Program-made: the position numbers and the translations under genes | Notes under the pieces: model-generated | Database searches by the model: none | What the model saw: the letters and a program-made list of their open reading frames with translations, nothing else | Told to the model about the DNA's origin: nothing | In this document: positions 9,725 through 17,273 of the stretch, in pieces | Numbering within the stretch: the first letter of the stretch is position 1 | Layout: the number at the start of each line of letters is the position of its first letter | Source: JBEBVQ01 sp037190845 | GTDB lineage: Bacteria > Bacteroidota > Bacteroidia > Chitinophagales > Chitinophagaceae | Direction of reading: 5' to 3' | NCBI GenBank assembly: GCA_037190845.1 | Contig: JBBCJI010000003.1 | Span: 124,001 to 188,000 of the forward strand | Length of the DNA stretch: 64,000 nt

Positions 9725-10653
9725 AAATACTGATTACCGGAGGGGCAGGATTCATTCCAAGCAGTCTGGCGGATAAACTATTAACCTTTCCGGATTACCA
9801 ATTAGTATTGGTGGATAACATGCTTACCGGTAGAATAGAAAATGTTCCTGTTCACCCAAATTGTATTTTCATAAAAGCAGACGTTAATATCTTCGAGGAC
9901 ATTGCGTCTGTGATGACGGCGTATAAGTTTGATTACGTCTTTCACTATGCTGCAGTGGTCGGTGTACAGCGTACATTGCAAAATCCGGTTTCGGTGCTGC
10001 AGGATATAGACGGTATTAAACATATCCTAAGCCTTAGTAAAAACACAGGCGTAAAAAGAGTTTTTTATTCTTCTTCCTCCGAAGTATATGGAGAGCCGGT
10101 TGTGTTGCCGCAGCATGAATATACTACCCCGCTGAATTCCCGGTTACCTTATGCGGTAGTTAAAAACATCGGAGAAGCATTTTGCCGTTCCTACTATCAG
10201 GAGTATGGTCTGGAGTATACAATTTTCCGCTTTTTTAATACCTATGGCCCTAAACAAAGTCCCGATTTTGTTATGTCCCGTTTCCTTGACGCTGCTTTAA
10301 AAGGTAATGATATAACCGTATTTGGAGATGGGCTGCAATCCCGTACTTTTTGTTATATCGATGATAATGTTGATGCTTGCCTGGAAACATTCTTTAATGA
10401 ACAATATACTAATGAAGTATATAATATAGGGTCAGACAAAGTAATTACTATTAAAGAACTTGCAGAAACGATTGTCAGGCTGACTGGTTCGAAATCAAAA
10501 ATTGTTCATCTGCCACCTTTGAAAGAAGGTGATATGACCAAGCGCCAGCCTGATATATCGAAAATGAGAGACCTGTTGGATCGGGAGCTACTGCCCTATG
10601 ATCAGGGTATTTTACGAATTCTGGACCAATGGAAGAATGAAAAAACTGCATAG
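9718..10653 (+). CDS. NAD-dependent nucleotide-sugar epimerase/dehydratase (extended SDR)
   Basis: A 311-residue extended SDR protein. Nucleotide-binding TGGAGFIP (7-14), a serine cluster (FYSSSSEVYGEP), the catalytic Y145-x-x-x-K149 pair, and downstream FNTYGPKQ, FGDGLQSRTF and YIDDNVDA match UDP-glucose 4-epimerase/UDP-xylose-synthase-like enzymes. The third glycine of the canonical G-x-x-G-x-x-G is replaced by proline (P14), which is unusual. It should convert a nucleotide sugar for the nearby transferases. Confidence 0.82.
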   Translation: MVKILITGGAGFIPSSLADKLLTFPDYQLVLVDNMLTGRIENVPVHPNCIFIKADVNIFEDIASVMTAYKFDYVFHYAAVVGVQRTLQNPVSVLQDIDGIKHILSLSKNTGVKRVFYSSSSEVYGEPVVLPQHEYTTPLNSRLPYAVVKNIGEAFCRSYYQEYGLEYTIFRFFNTYGPKQSPDFVMSRFLDAALKGNDITVFGDGLQSRTFCYIDDNVDACLETFFNEQYTNEVYNIGSDKVITIKELAETIVRLTGSKSKIVHLPPLKEGDMTKRQPDISKMRDLLDRELLPYDQGILRILDQWKNEKTA

Positions 10654-10736
10654 GATATTGCGTAGTATATGAACAGTGTATAAAATGCTGCGTTTGTTAC
10701 GCATATACAAATCATCATTCATGCGTTATAATTTAA

Positions 10737-11669
10737 ATGAAGCCTATATTAATTAGCATTGTAAGCCCGGTATTCAAAGCAGAAAAAATACTGGAAATAC
10801 TGGTTTCAACTATTGAAAACTCACTGGTAACCATTACTGACCAGTATGAAATAATCCTTGTAGAAGACGGTAGTCCTGATGGATCCTGGGCCAAAATGGA
10901 AGAATTGGCTGCTGCAAATACCAAAATCAGGCTGATTAAGCTAAGCCGTAATTTTGGCCAGCATAATGCCATTACCGCCGGGCTGGATTGTTGCCAGGGG
11001 GAATGGGTGGTTGTAATGGATTGTGATATGCAAGATCGCCCGGAAGAAATACCACATCTTTACCAAAAAGCAGTTGAAGGGAATTATGATATTGTGTTTG
11101 CACGACGTGAGTTCAGGCAAGATCATTTTATTAAGAAAATCACTTCAAAAATCTTCTACTGGGCATTTAGTTATCTATCTGGCATTCAAAGAGATAATAC
11201 TATTGCAAATTTCGGAATATACAATAGGAAAGTAATCTGCAGCATTAACCAAATTCGTGAACCCATGCGCGCTTTCTCACCTATGATTCAATGGGTGGGT
11301 TTTTCCAAAACTGCTATAAATGTGCAGCACGGGCAAAGGCATTCAGGAAATTCATCATACAATTGGAGTAAATTAATCAGCCTTGCGCTGGATATTTCTA
11401 TATCCTACTCTTATAAACCTCTGAAGATAATAATGAAGGTTGGTTTTATTATTTCATTACTTTCATTCCTGTATTCAATTTTCATTCTTCTGAAATATAT
11501 CACAGGAGGCATCAATGTTTCGGGATATACAAGTATTATTGTCGCAATATGTTTTTTTTCCGGATTGATCATATCTTTTCTGGGAGTCATCGGTCTGTAT
11601 CTGAGCAAAATATTTGATGGGGTAAGAAACCGGCCGCTTTATATTGTAGATAAAAAAATTAACTTTTAG
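10737..11669 (+). CDS. Membrane-anchored family 2 glycosyltransferase (GtrB/ArnC-like)
   Basis: A 310-residue protein with a GT-A domain (ISIVSPVFKAE, ILVEDGSPDGS, NFGQHNAITAGLD, VVVMDCDMQDRPEEIP) followed by two C-terminal hydrophobic helices (roughly 228-250 and 262-287). This is the layout of GtrB, ArnC and DPM1-like polyprenyl-phosphate glycosyltransferases, which load a sugar onto undecaprenyl phosphate. It could supply a lipid-linked sugar to the GT-C-like protein encoded at 13596. An 83-base gap precedes it. Confidence 0.85.
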   Translation: MKPILISIVSPVFKAEKILEILVSTIENSLVTITDQYEIILVEDGSPDGSWAKMEELAAANTKIRLIKLSRNFGQHNAITAGLDCCQGEWVVVMDCDMQDRPEEIPHLYQKAVEGNYDIVFARREFRQDHFIKKITSKIFYWAFSYLSGIQRDNTIANFGIYNRKVICSINQIREPMRAFSPMIQWVGFSKTAINVQHGQRHSGNSSYNWSKLISLALDISISYSYKPLKIIMKVGFIISLLSFLYSIFILLKYITGGINVSGYTSIIVAICFFSGLIISFLGVIGLYLSKIFDGVRNRPLYIVDKKINF

Positions 11670-11671
11670 AC

Positions 11672-12457
11672 ATGAAGAATATACATTGCGATAATTTATA
11701 CATTGGCCAAAACACCATAATTGAAGAAACTGCTGTTATAAGGGGTGTGAATGGCAATGCTAAAAATATCTACATAGGTGACAATTCCTATATTGGTGCA
11801 CATGTACAGATTATTTGTGATGATTTTTCATTGGGAGATTATTCAAAAATCCATCACCATACGAACGTACATGGATATCTTCCCTGCCATATTGGCCATA
11901 ATGCCTGGATCGGACAGTATACAATAATTGACTCTATTGGAGGCACTACTATTGGGAATAACTGTGGTATCGGAGCTCATTCTCAACTATGGTCGCATAT
12001 CAAATATGGCGATACGCTCGAAGGGTGCCGGTTCCTGAGTGAATCGCCATTGAGCATCGGAAATGACGTCTGGTTTGTCGGACATTGCATTGTAGCACCT
12101 ATTACGGCTGAAGATAAATCAATGGCTCTGGCAGGCAGCGTGATCAGCAAAAACATGAAGTATAATGAGATATATGCCGGCGCCCCTGCAAAATCCATTT
12201 CTGAAAAAGTTGGTTATCAGTTTAATGACGTTCCATTAGTGGATAAAAAAAATAAAATGCTTTATTACCTGAATGAATGGAACGGAGAAAAAAATGAAAT
12301 AGAAATTATTCTGGATCAGGACGAAATGAAACATCCGGAAAGAATCACTTATTTTAATGTTGCAACAAGAAGCTACAACAAAAGAAGCACCGCTGCGGAA
12401 ATCTCATTTATGAAATTTCTGCTCCCCGATAAAGCTAAATTTACACCTTCCGTATGA
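11672..12457 (+). CDS. Left-handed beta-helix (hexapeptide) acyltransferase
   Basis: A 261-residue protein with repeated hexapeptide turns: IGQNTIIEE, IYIGDNSYIGAHVQI, LGDYSKIHHHTNVHG, IGHNAWIGQYTII, IGNNCGIGAHSQLW and IGNDVWFVGHCIV, then the AGAPAKSI ending common to acetyltransferases of this fold. A C-terminal extension of about 80 residues is unusual. Directly followed by the WecE-type aminotransferase (ATGA overlap), so it may acylate the amino sugar that enzyme makes; that link is inference. Confidence 0.8.
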   Translation: MKNIHCDNLYIGQNTIIEETAVIRGVNGNAKNIYIGDNSYIGAHVQIICDDFSLGDYSKIHHHTNVHGYLPCHIGHNAWIGQYTIIDSIGGTTIGNNCGIGAHSQLWSHIKYGDTLEGCRFLSESPLSIGNDVWFVGHCIVAPITAEDKSMALAGSVISKNMKYNEIYAGAPAKSISEKVGYQFNDVPLVDKKNKMLYYLNEWNGEKNEIEIILDQDEMKHPERITYFNVATRSYNKRSTAAEISFMKFLLPDKAKFTPSV

Positions 12458-13593
12458 CTTACATACCTTTTAATAAACCATTCCTTAGTGGTAAAGAAAC
12501 AGAATACATTCAACAGGCGGTAGCTTCCGGAAAAATATCAGGAGACGGTTTATTCACAAAAAAATGTCATGAGTTTTTTGAGACCCGCTATGGATTCAGG
12601 AAGGTGTTACTGACAACATCTTGTACGGATGCGCTTGAAATGGCAGCAATACTACTGGATATCCAACCGGGCGACGAGGTTATTATACCTTCATTCACGT
12701 TCGTATCAACTGCTAATGCATTTGCCCTAAGAGGGGCTAAAATTGTTTTTGCGGATAGTAATGAACAAAATCCAAACCTTGATACAAGCTTGCTGGAAGA
12801 ACTGATAACTCCCAGAACCAAAGCAATAGTTCCCGTTCATTATGCAGGTATTGCCTGCGATATGGATGCGATCATGGAATTGGCACGCAAATACAATCTA
12901 TTTGTCGTGGAGGATGCGGCACAGGCGATTAACAGTTATTATACCGGAGCTGATGGAGCAAGACGGCCACTGGGCAGCATCGGTCATCTGGCAGCATTTT
13001 CTTTTCATGAAACCAAAAATATTATATCAGGGGAAGGAGGTATGCTGGTGATTAATGATGAACAGTATATACACAGGGCTGAAATTATCCGCGAAAAAGG
13101 AACTAATCGCAGCTCTTTTTTCAGGGGAGAAGTGGATAAGTATGGCTGGGTAGATATTGGATCTTCTTTTTTACCCTCTGATATAATTGCAGCTTTCTTG
13201 TATGCTCAGCTGGAGAATTTAGAAATAATCCAGAAAAAAAGAATGGCGATATGGGAATATTACCGGGTAGGATTGCAGGAAGCAGCGGAAAAAGGAAAGT
13301 TCAGGCTTCCTTATGTCCCGGAATATGCAACGAATAACGGGCACATGTTTTACCTGACAATGAATGATTTGCAACAACGTACCCAGCTTATTGAAAAGTG
13401 TAAGAAAGCAAACATTCATCCTGTATTTCACTATTTGTCACTCCATAAAAGTCCTTATTATCAGCAAAAGCATGATGATAGGGAAATGCGCATGTCTGAC
13501 TTTTATACCAACACACTCCTACGTTTACCATTTTATTATGAATTGAGTGAAAATGACATTCTGAATATTGTTAATATTATTGACTCAATTTAA
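12454..13593 (+). CDS. wecE: dTDP-4-amino-4,6-dideoxygalactose transaminase
   Basis: A 379-residue PLP enzyme of the DegT/DnrJ/EryC1/StrS family that closely follows E. coli WecE along its length: LLDIQPGDEVIIPSFTFVST, IVPVHYAGIACDMD, FVVEDAAQ, FSFHETKN with the PLP lysine at K188, and REKGTNRSSFFRGEVDKYGW. It should convert dTDP-4-keto-6-deoxyglucose to dTDP-Fuc4N using glutamate. No dTDP-glucose enzymes (RmlA/RmlB) are in the window, so the substrate must come from elsewhere. ATGA overlap with the upstream acyltransferase. Confidence 0.9.
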   Translation: MTYIPFNKPFLSGKETEYIQQAVASGKISGDGLFTKKCHEFFETRYGFRKVLLTTSCTDALEMAAILLDIQPGDEVIIPSFTFVSTANAFALRGAKIVFADSNEQNPNLDTSLLEELITPRTKAIVPVHYAGIACDMDAIMELARKYNLFVVEDAAQAINSYYTGADGARRPLGSIGHLAAFSFHETKNIISGEGGMLVINDEQYIHRAEIIREKGTNRSSFFRGEVDKYGWVDIGSSFLPSDIIAAFLYAQLENLEIIQKKRMAIWEYYRVGLQEAAEKGKFRLPYVPEYATNNGHMFYLTMNDLQQRTQLIEKCKKANIHPVFHYLSLHKSPYYQQKHDDREMRMSDFYTNTLLRLPFYYELSENDILNIVNIIDSI

Positions 13594-13595
13594 TC

Positions 13596-15512
13596 GTGAT
13601 AAATACAGAAATTCTTATTTGGTCCTTGGTAGGCATACTCGCTATCCTATTGATTTTTTACATAGTCGGCTATGTAATTAATGATATTTTGGTATCAAAT
13701 CATCGTACTTCTCCCTGGCTTGATGTGTATATACGTCTCGTTGTGGGTATGATATTCGTAATCAGCACGTATGCAATAATAAAAACGCAAGGTCTGACCA
13801 TTATGCTGCCATTGCCGCTGCTTGCCTTTATACTACTCAGGACATTTAATACAGAAAAAATCCCTGCTGGCGAAAGCAGGAACAAAACATTAAAAATAAC
13901 AGGGCTGTTCCTGTTATCTGCAACTGTGTTTTATCTCCTGTATTATGCGCTTTCTTTTCTTCCGGATAGAGAAATGATGTACTATCCATTTAGCGATATT
14001 CCCTTCTACGCAAGAATTGCTGAAAATTTAAACATTTTCGGAAAAGAAAATATGAGGGTAGAATATCTATTCCCTGAAAGGTATTCTACCGAACCCTATC
14101 ATTATGGTGATATCTGGATCATTGCTTTTTCTTCCTTTTTACTTGGTATGAAGCCTGTCCATTCCGTGCTTTTTGTCACCTATCCACTCATGATCAGTAT
14201 TTTTTCATTAGGTGTTGCTGCTTTTCTTGAATTAGCCATAAAAAATAAAAAATATAAAAATGCTATCCTTTTTGTGGCATTATTCGCTGGAATGATTGGC
14301 GGATACAAGATCCTAATGCCTGTTTTTTTGTTTTCTGGCCATGTAGATAGTTATACATACTCCCTGGCAAACTATCCCAAACTATTATGGTTCGCCTGTA
14401 TGATCCCGCTTATGTTCATATTTGCATACTATAAAAAATATATACCGCTCTTTTGCATTTCCCTGATCATCGGATTAAGTTTTATTAATGTTATGCCAAC
14501 GATCTTATTGGGTACCGTTGGGTGGATACTGATTTGCTCCTATAAGGAAAAGCAACATATTAAAAATGTAAAATGGTTACTGTTAATCAGCCTTCCTGTG
14601 CTGTTCTTTGTTTACCTTTTATATACAACTAATGATGCCAAAGATGTAGTACCCGCACTACGTAATTCATATTCGGTAAACGATGGTAAGATAGCCTTGA
14701 ATATTTTTATAGGAAGCATGTTACAAACAGCTACCTATATTCCTGCATTTTTATTATTCATTTTATTTTTGATCATAACCAGGCACAACATATTAAAAGA
14801 TAAGATTATATTTCCGTTATCACTTGGCTGTATGTTAGCTGTTTCCGGTATGTTTACATGGGCTTTGCTATTTAAAACTACAGCTGAATCTGTTCAGTTT
14901 TTTCATAACGTATTTACTGTTGTATGTGGACTAATGTCCTTTTTCATGTTTATATATATATTGGCATTTAGTCAAAAATGGTATTTAACAATATCAGCAC
15001 TAACACTTTTACTTATATCTATATTTATTCATGCAAAATATGATTTTCAGATACGTAATCTGCCCAAAAATGAGTATGCTGATCTCTTAAAGTTTACTGA
15101 TATTGAGAGACCGGTATTTGCTCACTATATGCCTGATAGTGATTATACAAAAAATCATTTCTCATCTAATACAATAGTAGCGGCCCCATATATATGTTTG
15201 ATAGAAAAAATTCCACAATACCAAAATCATTCACTAAATATAACCTTTGCACATTTTGATACAGCCTCTCCCAATTACCCTTTTATAAAAACACAAGTGG
15301 ATTGGGCGCCAATGACATATTATATACACAAACGGCAGTTGGAAAATGTCTATCCGGACAGTGTCATGAGACAGTTTATGGTCGACTATAAAATACCTTT
15401 TCTCTGTGCTCCTATAAATACATCTGTTCCCGATCTCCTTGCAGACCTGATTACAGATTCCTTATACACACCAGGTATGGGATGGAAGATATACAAATGC
15501 AATACACAATAA
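13596..15512 (+). CDS. Large polytopic membrane protein, GT-C-like
   Basis: A 638-residue protein with about a dozen hydrophobic segments in the first 470 residues and a soluble C-terminal part of about 160 residues. After the third or fourth helix, an external loop contains FSDIPFYARIAENL and later EPYHYGDIWIIAF, resembling the acidic/aromatic loop of GT-C proteins that use polyprenyl-linked sugars. It could be a GT-C transferase or a polymerase-like component of the locus. Start is a GTG two bases after the wecE stop; no ATG is better placed. Last gene of the AT-rich locus. Confidence 0.6.
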   Translation: MINTEILIWSLVGILAILLIFYIVGYVINDILVSNHRTSPWLDVYIRLVVGMIFVISTYAIIKTQGLTIMLPLPLLAFILLRTFNTEKIPAGESRNKTLKITGLFLLSATVFYLLYYALSFLPDREMMYYPFSDIPFYARIAENLNIFGKENMRVEYLFPERYSTEPYHYGDIWIIAFSSFLLGMKPVHSVLFVTYPLMISIFSLGVAAFLELAIKNKKYKNAILFVALFAGMIGGYKILMPVFLFSGHVDSYTYSLANYPKLLWFACMIPLMFIFAYYKKYIPLFCISLIIGLSFINVMPTILLGTVGWILICSYKEKQHIKNVKWLLLISLPVLFFVYLLYTTNDAKDVVPALRNSYSVNDGKIALNIFIGSMLQTATYIPAFLLFILFLIITRHNILKDKIIFPLSLGCMLAVSGMFTWALLFKTTAESVQFFHNVFTVVCGLMSFFMFIYILAFSQKWYLTISALTLLLISIFIHAKYDFQIRNLPKNEYADLLKFTDIERPVFAHYMPDSDYTKNHFSSNTIVAAPYICLIEKIPQYQNHSLNITFAHFDTASPNYPFIKTQVDWAPMTYYIHKRQLENVYPDSVMRQFMVDYKIPFLCAPINTSVPDLLADLITDSLYTPGMGWKIYKCNTQ

Positions 15513-15545
15513 GCAATACTAATAATGCATTCGCAAATGGCGTGG

Positions 15546-17054
15546 TCACACACTAAATAAATTTCGTCTTAACCTCCTTACCACAGCTTCTTTCCCCACC
15601 ACCCCCGCAATCTCAAACACCCCCGGCCCGTACTTCCCGCCTACCAGCATAATCCTTAACGGCAGCATCACCGCACCCTTCTTAATCCCCTGCGCCGCAA
15701 CCAGCTCGTTAAAACTCCTTTCTACCGACTCTGCACTCCATACCTCCAACTGATCCAAAGCCTCCAGCCAGGCAGTGAAAAACTGCTGTGTACTGTCATT
15801 CCATTTTTCCCTGATCGCATCCACATCAATTGTTTCAGGGTCTTTAAAAAAGAAATGCCCCTGATCCCAAAAATCAGCCAGCAACGAACAGCGCTCTTTG
15901 ATCAACGGCACAACCTGCCACAGCAACTCATCCGTCACCTCGCCGACGTGTTCCTCTATATATGGACGCACCAAAAGGACCAATACATCATCACTGGCCT
16001 GCTGTATGTACTGCTGATTAAACCACTTGGCTTTCTCAAAATCAAACTTTGCACCGGCCTTATGTACCCGCTCTAACGAAAATGCCTGCACCAGTTCCTC
16101 GAGAGAGAATATTTCCTGCGTTGTACCGTCATTCCAGCCGAGCATCGCCAGCATATTCACAAACGCCTCCGGCAGGAAACCACGTTCACAAAAACCCGTC
16201 ATCGTTTCGCCCGTTGCAGGATCTGTCCAGTTCATCGCAAACACAGGAAACCCCAGCCGCTGACCATCACGTTTACTCAGCTTACCATACCCATCCGGTT
16301 TAAGTATCAGCGGCAGATGTGCCCAATCGGGCATTTTTTCTTTCCAGCCTAAATACTCCCACAGCAGCAAATGCACAGGTGCGCTGGGCAACCACTCTTC
16401 TCCACGAAATGCGTGCGTGATTTGCATCAAATAATCATCCACCACCACAGCAAGATGGTAGGTAGGCATACCATCGGCCTTCAGCAATACCTTGTCGTCT
16501 ACCAGACTGGTATCAAAAGATATTTCACCACGGATAAGATCCGTAAATGTCAATGTTTCACCGGGCGTCATTTTAATACGTATCACATGAGGTACGCCCT
16601 GCGCTAATAAAGTCGCTACTTCCGTATCCGGCAACACCAGCGAATTACGCATTTGCATCCGGATTGTATGATCATATTGCTGGTTGGCATTGGCTGCCCG
16701 CATCTGTGCCAATTCTTCCGGTGTATCAAAGGCATAATAAGCATGACCAGCCGCGACTAATTGTTGTGCATACTGCGCATAAAGGTGCTTTCGTTCGCTT
16801 TGGCGGTAAGGGCCATAATTACCACCGGCTGTAGTGCTTTCATCGGGCGTAATGCCGCACCATTCGAGGCATTTTATGATATATTCTTCTGCACCGGGCA
16901 CAAAGCGTGTCTGATCGGTATCTTCGATACGGAGCACAAATGTTCCGCCGTGCTTGCGGGTAAACAGGAAATTATATAAAGCCGTCCGGACACCGCCGAG
17001 GTGAAGTCCACCGGTAGGGCTGGGTGCGAAACGGGTACGTACTGGTCGGTTCAT
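15546..17054 (-). CDS. gltX: Glutamyl-tRNA synthetase
   Basis: A 502-residue class I aminoacyl-tRNA synthetase. FAPSPTGGLHLGG carries the HIGH-type motif (HLGG 18-21), RIEDTDQTRFVPG follows, and KLSKR at 258-262 is the KMSKS-type loop. It charges tRNA(Glu) for translation. Length and motif order match bacterial GltX. It is transcribed toward the end of the polysaccharide locus, with a 33-base gap between stops and no obvious terminator there. GC content is clearly higher than in the preceding genes. A TACCTTTG box lies only four bases before the ATG. Confidence 0.97.
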   Translation of the reverse strand: MNRPVRTRFAPSPTGGLHLGGVRTALYNFLFTRKHGGTFVLRIEDTDQTRFVPGAEEYIIKCLEWCGITPDESTTAGGNYGPYRQSERKHLYAQYAQQLVAAGHAYYAFDTPEELAQMRAANANQQYDHTIRMQMRNSLVLPDTEVATLLAQGVPHVIRIKMTPGETLTFTDLIRGEISFDTSLVDDKVLLKADGMPTYHLAVVVDDYLMQITHAFRGEEWLPSAPVHLLLWEYLGWKEKMPDWAHLPLILKPDGYGKLSKRDGQRLGFPVFAMNWTDPATGETMTGFCERGFLPEAFVNMLAMLGWNDGTTQEIFSLEELVQAFSLERVHKAGAKFDFEKAKWFNQQYIQQASDDVLVLLVRPYIEEHVGEVTDELLWQVVPLIKERCSLLADFWDQGHFFFKDPETIDVDAIREKWNDSTQQFFTAWLEALDQLEVWSAESVERSFNELVAAQGIKKGAVMLPLRIMLVGGKYGPGVFEIAGVVGKEAVVRRLRRNLFSV

Positions 17055-17058
17055 GGCG

Positions 17059-17066
17059 CAAAGGTA
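17059..17066 (-). promoter_or_regulatory. Candidate -7 box TACCTTTG of gltX
   Basis: Exact match to the Bacteroidota primary sigma -7 consensus TAnnTTTG, on the minus strand and four bases from the gltX ATG (TACCTTTGCGCCATG). No clear -33 TTG is seen at the usual distance. If used, transcription would begin at or within a few bases of the start codon, giving a nearly leaderless mRNA. Confidence 0.5.
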
Positions 17067-17216
17067 ATGATGAGTTATGAGTTATGAATGATGAGATAAG
17101 GGTAATCCTGCGTGATTTATCTCTACTACGTGATTGCCCAATACATTGTCAACCACATTCAAGATAATACTTACATTCCTTGTTAAAAAAACGAAAATTC
17201 CCCCTCCGGTTTACCT

Positions 17217-17233
17217 CCCTTTCAGGGAAAGGG
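17217..17233. repeat. 7-bp-stem hairpin upstream of the TPR protein gene
   Basis: CCCTTTC, loop AGG, GAAAGGG: a perfect 7-bp stem. It sits 40 bases before the start of the TPR-rich gene, just ahead of a possible -7 box (TATTTTTA, 17235-17242). Its CCCTTTCAGGG core recurs in the palindromic element at 55574-55915. Confidence 0.4.
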
Positions 17234-17273
17234 CTATTTTTATGGATGAACATACTTACCGGCAGATTTGCAA

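Noticed and set aside
10689..10703. TGCGT/ACGCA hairpin ahead of the GtrB-like gene
   Set aside because: 5-bp stem only; too weak to call.
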